6,073 nucleotides of DNA from an uncultured bacterium (GCA_946543095.1 CAMNLO010000109.1:1-6073); one strand, 5' to 3'; shown: positions 1-5,786, counted from the first letter of the stretch. Notes: generated by a model not told the origin, from the letters alone. Numbers and translations: made by a program.

Positions 1-340
1 CGGTCCAGGCGCCGGTCCCCGGCAGAGGGATCCCCACAAACAGAAGCAGGGCCACATACAGGCCGCCTCCCGCCTTTTCCTGCAGCTTCTCTCCCCCCTT
101 CCTTCCTTTTTCCAGGCAGAAGCGGAAAAAGGGGCCGATCAGGGGCTTGTCCTGCCCCCACTCTAAGACCTTCCTGGCAAACAGGAAGATAAAGGGCACC
201 GGCAGCATATTGCCGATGATGCAGACGATATAGGACTGCAGCATGGGAAGCCCCAGCGCCTGGGACACGGGGATCGCTCCCCTGAGCTCGATCAGGGGGA
301 CCATTGAGATCAGAAAGATCCAAAGATAGTTTTTAAGCAT
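1..340 (-). CDS. COG2426-type small multi-drug export family membrane protein, C-terminus cut by the window
   Basis: My translation from the ATG at 338-340 gives 113 codons, open to the left edge, so the C-terminus is missing. The protein starts MLKNYLWIFLISMVPLIELRGAIP. The pattern 'ELRGAIP' (residues 18-24), a second membrane segment with 'GNMLPVPFIFLF' (43-54), a basic cytoplasmic loop (about 56-90) and 'PLPGTGAW' (105-112) is typical of the COG2426/PF06695 family, usually about 150-170 residues. Despite the family name, the transport role is poorly established, so no substrate should be assumed. The start is supported by GGAGGAG at 351-357, ten bases upstream. The first 8 bp overlap the end of hisC, which suggests a shared mRNA and translational coupling. 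Confidence in the family is high; confidence in the function is low. Confidence 0.85.
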   Translation of the reverse strand, partial: MLKNYLWIFLISMVPLIELRGAIPVSQALGLPMLQSYIVCIIGNMLPVPFIFLFARKVLEWGQDKPLIGPFFRFCLEKGRKGGEKLQEKAGGGLYVALLLFVGIPLPGTGAWT

Positions 341-1502
341 TTTGTTCGATCTCCTCCAGATTTTTAAACAGTTCGTCCATTTCCCGATCTGTGCCCACTG
401 TGATCCTTAAGTATTCCGCGGTTTCGGGAGCACTGAAGTACCTCACATAGATCCCACGTGCCTTCAGCTTCTCAAAGATCTCCTTTGCGTTTTTCTTCGG
501 GGGTTTTGCAAAGATAAAATTCGCCCTTGAATCGGGAAAACTCCAACCCATTGCCTGCAGCCGCTTCTTGGAGCGTTCTCTGGTTTCCACAAGCTTCATG
601 GTCGTTTCCGCGAAATACACGGGATCCGAGAGACTTGCAGCCCCCAGGCGGATGGCCGCCCTGCTCATGGTATAGGAATTAAAGGAATACTTCACGTCGG
701 AAAGGTATCTGATCAGCTTCTCCTGTCCGAAGGCCATGCCGATCCGCATGCCCGCCATTGCCCGGGATTTGGAGAAGGTCTGCACCACCAGCAGATTTTC
801 GTACTTCCCGATCAGCGGCAGGGCGCTCGCCCGGACTCCATTTTTCACCTCCTCCGCCGACTCCGCCGCAAAATCGATATAGGCTTCATCAATGATCACA
901 ACACTCTCCGGGTTTGCCTTCAGGATCTCCTCCAGTGTGTCCAGAGGCTCCAGCACTCCTGTGGGCGCGTTTGGATTCGGCAGAATGATCCCGCCGTTGG
1001 GGATCCTGTAATCCCCGGCTTTGATGCGGAAGGCCTCTGTGTGCCGGTCCGTATCCCTCAGCGCGGCTCCGGTCTGCTCTGAGTCTGCCGTTGCCCGCGG
1101 GACTTCTTTTTCTTTCACCAGCGGGATCCTCCGATATGGTACCCCATACAATTCGGCCCACACCGGATAAAAGCTGTAGGTGATATCCGGAAACAGGATG
1201 GGATCCTTCCCCGCGAAAAAGGTCTGGAAGGCCAGCGCCAGCACCTCGTCCGAGCCCACGCCCACAAAGATCCGGGAAGCGGGAAGTCCATAGGTTCTGC
1301 TCAGGGCTTCCTTTAACTCCGATGCCTCCGGGTCCGGATAGAGACGAAGGGAATCCGCCTCCAGACTCCTCAGGGCCTCCTCCACCTTCGGTGAAGGGGG
1401 ATAGGGGCATTCATTGGTGTTTAGCTTGATGATGTGTCCGCCCTTCGGCTGCTCGCCGGGTGTATAGGGGGTGATGCTTCTTATGTTCTTTTCGTAGCTC
1501 AT
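333..1502 (-). CDS. hisC: Histidinol-phosphate aminotransferase
   Basis: A PLP-dependent fold-type I aminotransferase that converts imidazole acetol phosphate and glutamate to histidinol phosphate in histidine biosynthesis (EC 2.6.1.9). In the 389-residue form beginning MSYEKNIRSI, the visible motifs are: substrate-pocket 'LNTNECPYPPSP'; 'NPNAPTG' (176-182); 'IIDEAYIDF' with the PLP-contacting Asp at 205 and Tyr at 208; 'TFSKSRAMAGMRIG' with Schiff-base Lys245 and Arg253; and the carboxylate-binding Arg366 in 'YLRITVGT'. In 'NPNAPTG', Ala replaces the second Asn of the more usual NPNNPTG. The protein is longer than usual for HisC because of a hydrophilic insertion at residues 129-157. A longer start exists at 1514 (MRIKM...), but it lacks a good ribosome binding site, whereas 1502 has GAGGA five bases upstream. 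No other his genes are in the window. The 3' end overlaps the next gene by 8 bp. Confidence 0.95.
   Translation of the reverse strand: MSYEKNIRSITPYTPGEQPKGGHIIKLNTNECPYPPSPKVEEALRSLEADSLRLYPDPEASELKEALSRTYGLPASRIFVGVGSDEVLALAFQTFFAGKDPILFPDITYSFYPVWAELYGVPYRRIPLVKEKEVPRATADSEQTGAALRDTDRHTEAFRIKAGDYRIPNGGIILPNPNAPTGVLEPLDTLEEILKANPESVVIIDEAYIDFAAESAEEVKNGVRASALPLIGKYENLLVVQTFSKSRAMAGMRIGMAFGQEKLIRYLSDVKYSFNSYTMSRAAIRLGAASLSDPVYFAETTMKLVETRERSKKRLQAMGWSFPDSRANFIFAKPPKKNAKEIFEKLKARGIYVRYFSAPETAEYLRITVGTDREMDELFKNLEEIEQNA
351..357 (-). promoter_or_regulatory. Ribosome binding site of the COG2426-type gene, inside the hisC coding region
   Basis: GGAGGAG on the minus strand lies ten bases before the ATG at 338-340. 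It overlaps hisC codons for Glu-Glu near the C-terminus. Its position within hisC and the 8-bp gene overlap imply translation by ribosomes already on the hisC mRNA or recruited there. Confidence 0.65.
1032..1118 (-). other. In-frame hydrophilic insertion within hisC
   Basis: This segment encodes about 29 residues rich in Glu, Lys, Arg, Asp and Thr (from VKEKEVPRAT to RDTDRHTEA). It lies between the 'GVPYRRIPL' strand and the 'FRIKAGDYRIPNGG' strand of HisC. In ordinary HisC proteins these are joined almost directly ('IPL' plus a few residues, then 'F.I...DY..PNGG'). The reading frame is kept and the catalytic residues on both sides are intact, so the enzyme is probably functional with a surface loop here. 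The comparison with ordinary HisC is from memory of the family; the exact borders are uncertain by a few residues. Confidence 0.6.
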
Positions 1503-1507
1503 TTTGA

Positions 1508-1512
1508 TCCTC
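1508..1512 (-). promoter_or_regulatory. Ribosome binding site deciding the hisC start
   Basis: On the minus strand GAGGA is followed by TCAAA and then the ATG at 1500-1502. The site lies inside the sequence that a longer start at 1514 would translate. The 1514 ATG has only CCCAAA just upstream, with no Shine-Dalgarno match. The site therefore favours the 389-residue HisC. Confidence 0.7.
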
Positions 1513-1594
1513 ATTTTGGGACGGATCCCGGATATTGTTTTCCATTCTTAAGCCGCAAGCCACGCATGGAAAAATACACGCAGACACCGCAAAT

Positions 1595-1746
1595 ATTCAG
1601 CTTCGCTGAATTGCTGCTTTTCGAATTCTCCGCAGGAGAATATGCGCTCCCTCCATGCGCATTCCAGCGCCGCTTCATGCTTATGGAGGACATTCGCCGC
1701 ATGTTCGCAAATGCTCATGCAAGCATGGCATTTGCGTCCGTGCGGC
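1595..1746 (-). other. Hairpin cluster upstream of hisC: possible structured leader RNA or repeat element
   Basis: Four inverted repeats follow one another. (1) 1595-1611: ATTCAGC, 3-nt loop, GCTGAAT. (2) 1625-1641: ATTCTCC, 3-nt loop, GGAGAAT. (3) 1650-1656 CCTCCAT pairs with 1683-1689 ATGGAGG, with GCGC-rich sequence between. (4) The compound hairpin of 1696-1746. Hairpins 1 and 2 share the same geometry of 7-bp stem and 3-nt loop. If the promoter-like site at 1778-1786 is real, all four lie in the hisC 5' leader. No T-box sequence (TGGnACCGCG type) and no riboswitch class I can name is present. A short reading frame covers the same stretch, but I see no ribosome binding site for it. It could be a dispersed intergenic repeat, an attenuator-like leader or a separate small RNA; the sequence alone does not decide. 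Confidence 0.55.
1696..1746. repeat. 51-nt compound inverted repeat (long hairpin)
   Basis: Outer arms GCCGCATG (1696-1703) and CGTGCGGC (1739-1746) pair with one G-U. After a 2x2 internal loop, CGCAAATGC (1706-1714) pairs perfectly with GCATTTGCG (1728-1736). After one unpaired base, CATGC (1716-1720) faces GCATG (1723-1727). That gives up to 20 paired positions in total, a few at the tip being sterically limited. The tip sequence is nearly self-complementary on both strands, so the structure can form in either transcript. No run of T follows on either strand, so it is not an ordinary intrinsic terminator. Confidence 0.75.
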
Positions 1747-1777
1747 TCATTGTTTTTCAATACTTCCAAACCAAGAA

Positions 1778-1786
1778 AGTATACCA
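1778..1786 (-). promoter_or_regulatory. Extended -10 promoter-like site facing hisC
   Basis: The minus strand reads TGGTATACT: a TGn extended -10 element joined to TATACT, one base off the TATAAT consensus. No good TTGACA-like -35 box sits 16-18 nt upstream (AGATTT or GAGATT there), so activity would depend on the extended -10. A start near 1771 would give a leader of roughly 270 nt before the hisC ATG, containing the hairpin cluster. It is the best promoter candidate I see between the permease gene and hisC. Confidence 0.4.
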
Positions 1787-1833
1787 TAATCGGCAAAAGA
1801 AATCTCGAAATACTTCCCTTCGGAGTCACCATA

Positions 1834-1934
1834 AGGAACTGTCACGAAATAACCTGATCGATCCCTTCGCCGGAAGAACCATATTTCGCAGTTCTTTCGG
1901 CAAGGAGTGTATTAGTTATTTCTAAACAGTTCCT
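1834..1934. repeat. 101-bp imperfect palindromic element (MITE-like)
   Basis: The arms AGGAACTGTCACGAAATAAC (1834-1853) and GTTATTTCTAAACAGTTCCT (1915-1934) are inverted copies with 17 of 20 matching positions; the three mismatches are the central CAC/TTA block. A second inner pair, GCCGGAAGAAC (1869-1879) and GTTCTTTCGGC (1891-1901), matches at 10 of 11 with the last as a G-U, around an 11-nt loop. Partial CCTT/AAGG pairing lies just outside the inner pair. The element lies 29 bp beyond the permease stop codon. No target-site duplication is obvious at the edges and it encodes no transposase. It resembles small palindromic repeats or MITEs; a role in transcript ending or mRNA stabilising is possible. 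Confidence 0.7.
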
Positions 1935-1963
1935 GAGAAACCGCCCCCTCTCTTCAGGCTTCC

Positions 1964-4177
1964 TTACAGGACCATACAGACCAGAAGCCCGGGCAGCATC
2001 AGCACCAGTCCCCTGCATACAGTCTGCAGGACGAGAAACAGCAGCCTCTGCGAAAGGATCAGATATTTCGCAAAATACACTCCGTCCCCTCTCAGTCCAA
2101 AGACCGTCATGGCCAGCAGAAACAGCATAACCGCGAAAACAGGCAGCACAAAAGAGCCGCCTTCCCGATCCCCGGCTCCCGGAGCATCTCCCATGAATTC
2201 TACGGAAAAGACCCTGTCGCTGCCAAGATATCCCTCATAGCCCTGCTTCAGCGCTGCTTCGATCTCCTTTGCGTGCTCCCTGCCGAAGACCTTTTCCCTG
2301 TTCTCCAGAAGCAGTGCCTCCGCCTCCTCCTTATAACACTCGGAAAAGACCCTCTCCTTTGCGGCCGCCCCCTTTGTGGTGAACCGGGAGGACACAAACA
2401 GGATGGGGGGTTTTGCGCGGTGCTCGAGGGCTTCGTTATCCTGCTCCACTAAAAAGCCGCAGTCCGCCCTTCCGGACCGCACCAGAGAATATAATTCCTC
2501 CGCCGAAGAGACTTCCGTAAAGTGATAAATGGAATCCGAGGAAAGAAGCCTTTGATACAAAGCAAGCTCCCTGTTTTCCGAGTACAGCGCAATATCACAG
2601 TTTTCCGCATAGGGAAGCATGGTCCCTGCGGCGGTAAGAAGAAATAAAAGCATCAGAAGATCCGCGATCCACAGCGCCTTATTCCGAAGGGCTGCGGCCA
2701 GCAGGATCTTCGCCCAGGTCAGATATCTTTCCCCCCGCACACTCTGAGCCTTCGCCGCTTCCGCATCCCGTTTTTTTATCTCCTCCGCTTCATAAAGTCC
2801 TTCCTGATCAGCATCCCCGGCCTTTGTCTCCTGCGATTCATTCAGACTTTCCCGGTCCGTATCCCCGGCTCTTATCTCCTCCGCTTCATAAAGTCCTTCC
2901 TGAACCGCCTGCCCGTCCGGAACCCAGGACACTTCGTCATCGTCCTCCAGAAACACAGGGCGCCGGATTACCGGGCCCCACAGTTTCATAAGAACAGGGG
3001 CAGAGAACAATACCGTAATCCAGAACAGTTGAAGCGCATACGCCGAAGGATGCCCGGCAAAAGCCCCCTGGTAACCCTGCAGCCACCCGGCGGCGGGAAG
3101 CAGGCTCCCCGGAAGCGCCGCCCAGGCAGGCAGAAACACCGACGGGACCACGATGCCGCTTAAGAGCATCTGGGAAAAGCCCGCAAGCAGGATTGCCAGC
3201 ACGCCGTTGCTGACCCCCAGAAAACGGTAGGAGGTATCCGCAAACACACAGCTTCCCAGAACGGGCACAAGCAGAAACACCGGATGGATCGAACAGGAAA
3301 CCGGAAAAGGCAGAAAGCTGTCAAAGCTTTTCAGGGCCAGAAGAAACAAAAGATCGATCCCCCAGGTGAGAAGCACCATCAAAAGCAGCTTCAGGAGCCG
3401 TCCCGCGGCCCCGGGCACTCCGTAGAGCACCAGGCGTCTCTCCAGATAGAATTCCTCCGGGGTGAACAAAAAGGCCAGAAACACCGGTGCCAGAAGAGAC
3501 AGCACCGTCAGGGCTGCCGCCAGATAATGCCCGTAGAGATCCGCCGCCTCCCCCAGGGATGCCTCCTGCCTGTCCGCAAAGATATGGCTCCGCTCCAGGG
3601 CCGTCACCGTGAAGATACGGGTAAGCATCAGCTCCATGTCCCTGCGGGAAAGCTCGCCCCCATACACCGTGTACGCATCCTCCGCTGAGTAAATGGCGGC
3701 CTCCGCCGTGGAGATCAGAGAGACTCCGTCCAGAAGAAGCTCTCTGAAAATGCCTGACTCAAAGGGGGAATCCGCCGGAAACACGATCTTTGCCGGGGTG
3801 TTGGTGCCGTCCATGACATCGGAATAAAAGCTCTTCGGAAACAGGATCGCCGCCTGAAGCTCCCTGTTTTTCAAAGCGCTTTTCGCTTCCTCAAAGCCCA
3901 TGGCCTCCAGGGTGCAGACGCTCCGCACGCTATCCATGGAGGAAGCCAGACGCACCATCAGGTCAAACTCCGAAGACCGGGAGTCTTCCGTTCCATCCTC
4001 CATGACCATGGCCACCCGGATCTTCTTCAGCTCCCCTCTTTCGGTCAAAAGCTTTGCCGTGAGAAAAAAGCAGCCTCCCAGGACTCCCATCAGCAGAATA
4101 CACACAAAAAGAAATACGCCAAGCCGGAGCAGTACTCTTTTGATCTCCAGCCTGGCGTATTGTATCAACTGAGCCAT
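1964..4177 (-). CDS. ABC-2-type transporter permease with two fused half-transporters, second half apparently short
   Basis: A 737-residue integral membrane protein. The first half has a transmembrane segment (about 19-41), a large extracytoplasmic domain (42-215) and about five further membrane segments (216-239, 259-281, 297-314, 322-345, 381-400). This is the ABC2_membrane_3-like layout: one helix, a big loop, then five helices. An acidic, repeat-containing cytoplasmic linker follows (about 405-485). The second half repeats the pattern with a helix (500-520), an extracytoplasmic domain (521-673) and helices at 675-695 and 712-737. It then stops, about three helices short of a complete unit. 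The frames beyond the stop encode no further helices. No motif identifies the substrate. The start at 4177 has only AGGGA about 16 nt upstream, so translation may depend on the propeller gene ending 18 nt earlier. With the ATPase upstream this is probably an exporter. Confidence is high for ABC-2 permease, low for substrate. Confidence 0.8.
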   Translation of the reverse strand: MAQLIQYARLEIKRVLLRLGVFLFVCILLMGVLGGCFFLTAKLLTERGELKKIRVAMVMEDGTEDSRSSEFDLMVRLASSMDSVRSVCTLEAMGFEEAKSALKNRELQAAILFPKSFYSDVMDGTNTPAKIVFPADSPFESGIFRELLLDGVSLISTAEAAIYSAEDAYTVYGGELSRRDMELMLTRIFTVTALERSHIFADRQEASLGEAADLYGHYLAAALTVLSLLAPVFLAFLFTPEEFYLERRLVLYGVPGAAGRLLKLLLMVLLTWGIDLLFLLALKSFDSFLPFPVSCSIHPVFLLVPVLGSCVFADTSYRFLGVSNGVLAILLAGFSQMLLSGIVVPSVFLPAWAALPGSLLPAAGWLQGYQGAFAGHPSAYALQLFWITVLFSAPVLMKLWGPVIRRPVFLEDDDEVSWVPDGQAVQEGLYEAEEIRAGDTDRESLNESQETKAGDADQEGLYEAEEIKKRDAEAAKAQSVRGERYLTWAKILLAAALRNKALWIADLLMLLFLLTAAGTMLPYAENCDIALYSENRELALYQRLLSSDSIYHFTEVSSAEELYSLVRSGRADCGFLVEQDNEALEHRAKPPILFVSSRFTTKGAAAKERVFSECYKEEAEALLLENREKVFGREHAKEIEAALKQGYEGYLGSDRVFSVEFMGDAPGAGDREGGSFVLPVFAVMLFLLAMTVFGLRGDGVYFAKYLILSQRLLFLVLQTVCRGLVLMLPGLLVCMVL
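2759..2902 (-). repeat. Three tandem 48-bp repeats encoding a charged 16-residue linker repeat
   Basis: Inside the permease gene, residues 426-441, 442-457 and 458-473 form three aligned 16-residue units: QEGLYEAEEIRAGDTD, RESLNESQETKAGDAD and QEGLYEAEEIKKRDAE. In DNA, units 1 and 3 share an exact 32-bp block (2776-2807 and 2872-2903), exactly 96 bp apart. The middle unit is diverged but keeps the 'ATCCCCGG' block at the same phase (2813 and 2861, with a degenerate copy at 2765). The period is a multiple of three, so copy-number change would keep the frame. The repeat lies in the predicted cytoplasmic linker between the two half-transporters. Confidence 0.9.
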
Positions 4178-4195
4178 TAAAGAAAGACAGTTCCC

Positions 4196-5767
4196 TTACT
4201 GGTAGGTATAGGACAGGATCTGGGACACATCATCATCCACGTCCACCACCTTCTTGCCGTCATAGACCTGCAGCGTGCCGCTGCTGCTCTTGTCGCTCCA
4301 GTCGATGATAATGGCCATTTTCCCTTCCCCCAGGTATGTGCTGTTCTCCACGTCATCGGAAAGATCTGCTCCGTTGACTGCCATGAGCCTGGAACCGTCC
4401 TTGTTCTGATCCGTGTAATAGAAGACCTTGCCGTCGGCTGCGTTGCGGAAGCTGATAGCTTCATAGAGCTCCGTATAGTTAGCAGTGTCCTTCTTCAGGG
4501 AGAGCTCAATGATCATGCCGGTCTTCTCCGCGCCCTTTTCCTTGTCATAGGTAAAGGCGTAGTATTTACCGGTCTTTTCGTCCTTTGTCAGGCTTTCAAT
4601 AGCGGTATCCTCATCCAGATCCGGGATCAGACCGTAATTGGAGCCGATTCCGAAATAGTATTCGCAGCCCTTATGCTTCTTGTCCCAGATGGCAAAGACA
4701 TAGGAAGTGGAACCGCCGTCGGCGGTGATGAGGGAGATGTCCTCGTCTTCGATGACAGGCATTATCTTATCTCCTTTTTCCTGATACAGATATACGGAGG
4801 TACGGTCCTCGTCCTTTCCCGCGCCCTCTGTGTAGACGATCTGCATATTCTTTCCGGAAGGATCGCCGCAGCACCAGGTGCTCTTCAGCTTTGAGGTCAC
4901 CTTGATCTCATTGTTGTTTCTGCTGATAAAAAGTCTGCTGTCATTGGAATAGATAAAGCCTGTCAGATCCTCCTCATAGAACTTCATGGAGTCGTCATAA
5001 CTCAGGCTCAGCTTTTCCTCATCCTTCTTCAGCGCCACATCCGTCAGGAAGAAATCCTCCCCATCGGAGTAGAGCAGCTTCTTTCTGTCCTTTGACAACA
5101 TGAAACCCTGAACGTCCTTTAACAGCTTTTCCGTGTTGCCCTTGGTGTCCGTTTTATAGAGGGTCTCGTCGGAAAGATACAGGGCACCGTTATCCAGAGC
5201 CACCACGTTGTAGACATCCTCGTCGATCTCCAGGGGCTCCGCCTTCTTGGAATTTAAGTCCAGAAGATACAGGGTGTCCTCGTAGTCCTCGTTGCTGCAT
5301 TCCGTGAAGTACAGATACTTCCCGTTGGGAGAGATGGCGTCCAGATCCACCTCATCCATGCCTTTCTCCAGGCCGTCCAGGAAGGTCCTGGGCTTAATAC
5401 CCGAGGTCTTTGTCCCCATGACCACATCCTCGTCCTTGATATAGAACAGATAGGGCATGGCCTTCCTGCTTGCTTTGCCGATCCCCATCACATCCAGGGC
5501 CGTCGTGGCCACCACCACCACTGCGGACAGCGCCGCCAGACCGATCAGCGCCCCGATCAGTCCCGCCCCTTTGGCCGCCGGCGCCGCCATCATGGGGGCG
5601 CCCCCCATGGGGGGATATCCGCCGCCGTTCATCTGGGGTCCGCCCATCTGCGGGCCTCCAAACTGCGGTCCAGCCTGCTGAGGGCCGCCCAGAGGCTTGC
5701 CGGTCATGGGATCGAATCCTCCCCCCTGTCCGATCGGTTGTCCTGTCATAGGATCAAATTGCTGCAT
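4196..5767 (-). CDS. Membrane-anchored protein with FDPMTG-repeat N-terminus and probable extracytoplasmic beta-propeller
   Basis: A 523-residue protein I do not recognise as a named gene. Residues 1-66 are rich in Gly, Pro, Met and Gln. They begin with two copies of 'FDPMTG(Q/K)P(I/L)G' 14 residues apart (4 and 18) and continue with 'GGPQM'-type repeats (about 27-48). One transmembrane helix follows (about 68-95) with Lys66 before it and basic residues after it (98-102). The rest (about 105-523) is a string of beta-rich segments such as 'ISPNGKYLYFTE' (145-156), 'MLSKDRKKLLYSDGEDFFLTD' (223-243, interrupted pattern) and 'AADGKVFYYTDQNKDGS'. These resemble TolB/WD40- or DUF5050-like propeller blades. 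A DxNxDG calcium-loop-like motif lies at 453-458. The start is supported by AGGAAGGAGA just upstream. The gene sits 19 nt after the ATPase and 18 nt before the permease, so it is probably a partner, sensor or substrate-handling subunit of that ABC system. Confidence 0.75.
   Translation of the reverse strand: MQQFDPMTGQPIGQGGGFDPMTGKPLGGPQQAGPQFGGPQMGGPQMNGGGYPPMGGAPMMAAPAAKGAGLIGALIGLAALSAVVVVATTALDVMGIGKASRKAMPYLFYIKDEDVVMGTKTSGIKPRTFLDGLEKGMDEVDLDAISPNGKYLYFTECSNEDYEDTLYLLDLNSKKAEPLEIDEDVYNVVALDNGALYLSDETLYKTDTKGNTEKLLKDVQGFMLSKDRKKLLYSDGEDFFLTDVALKKDEEKLSLSYDDSMKFYEEDLTGFIYSNDSRLFISRNNNEIKVTSKLKSTWCCGDPSGKNMQIVYTEGAGKDEDRTSVYLYQEKGDKIMPVIEDEDISLITADGGSTSYVFAIWDKKHKGCEYYFGIGSNYGLIPDLDEDTAIESLTKDEKTGKYYAFTYDKEKGAEKTGMIIELSLKKDTANYTELYEAISFRNAADGKVFYYTDQNKDGSRLMAVNGADLSDDVENSTYLGEGKMAIIIDWSDKSSSGTLQVYDGKKVVDVDDDVSQILSYTYQ
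5593..5766 (-). repeat. Low-complexity Gly/Pro/Met/Gln repeats at the N-terminus of the propeller protein
   Basis: This segment encodes two 14-residue units starting FDPMTG, then several 5-residue 'GGPQM/F'-like units and a proline-glycine stretch. At DNA level it includes C- and G-runs, with CCCCCCATGGGGGG (5601-5614) a perfect 14-bp palindrome. Short Phe/Tyr-Asp-Pro-Met-Thr-Gly motifs at the N-termini of membrane proteins are, from memory, recurrent in Lachnospiraceae. Their role is not known to me. Confidence 0.65.
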
Positions 5768-5786
5768 GACATTCTCCTTCCTGACT

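Larger units (their letters stand above)
1503..1963. other. Intergenic region between the ABC operon and hisC, no credible gene
   Basis: This region of about 460 bp separates the permease stop from the hisC start. It contains the 101-bp palindrome, the promoter-like site and the hairpin cluster. A hand count over 1741-1860 gives about 40% GC, against about 58% in sampled hisC sequence. Short reading frames exist on both strands (up to 163 codons on plus, 94 on minus). They overlap each other and the hairpins, lack ribosome binding sites and show no recognisable domain, so I treat them as non-coding. No clear intrinsic terminator with a T-run was found for the ABC operon. Confidence 0.7.

Noticed and set aside
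889..1410. 173-codon minus-strand frame within hisC
   Set aside because: It is an out-of-frame shadow of hisC with Gly/Arg/Pro-rich composition and no motif.
1503..1790. T-box leader for hisC
   Set aside because: A leader of this length before an amino acid gene made this worth testing, but no TGGnACCGCG-like T-box sequence or terminator/antiterminator with a T-run is present.
1503..1790. Histidine leader-peptide attenuator
   Set aside because: The short frame has scattered His codons but no consecutive run, no ribosome binding site and no terminator hairpin.
1548..1832. 94-codon minus-strand reading frame with many Cys and His, between the permease gene and hisC
   Set aside because: There is no ribosome binding site at either possible ATG, it spans the hairpins and the promoter-like site, and it has no recognisable domain. 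It is more likely a by-product of a repeat or RNA structure, though conservation across genomes could reverse this.
1434..1925. 163-codon plus-strand reading frame
   Set aside because: It begins antisense within hisC, runs through both palindromic structures, overlaps other frames and lacks a ribosome binding site.
1932..1958. CCTGA...TCAGG inverted repeat after the permease stop as a terminator
   Set aside because: The stem is only 5 perfect base pairs plus a bulged extension, and no T-run follows on either strand.
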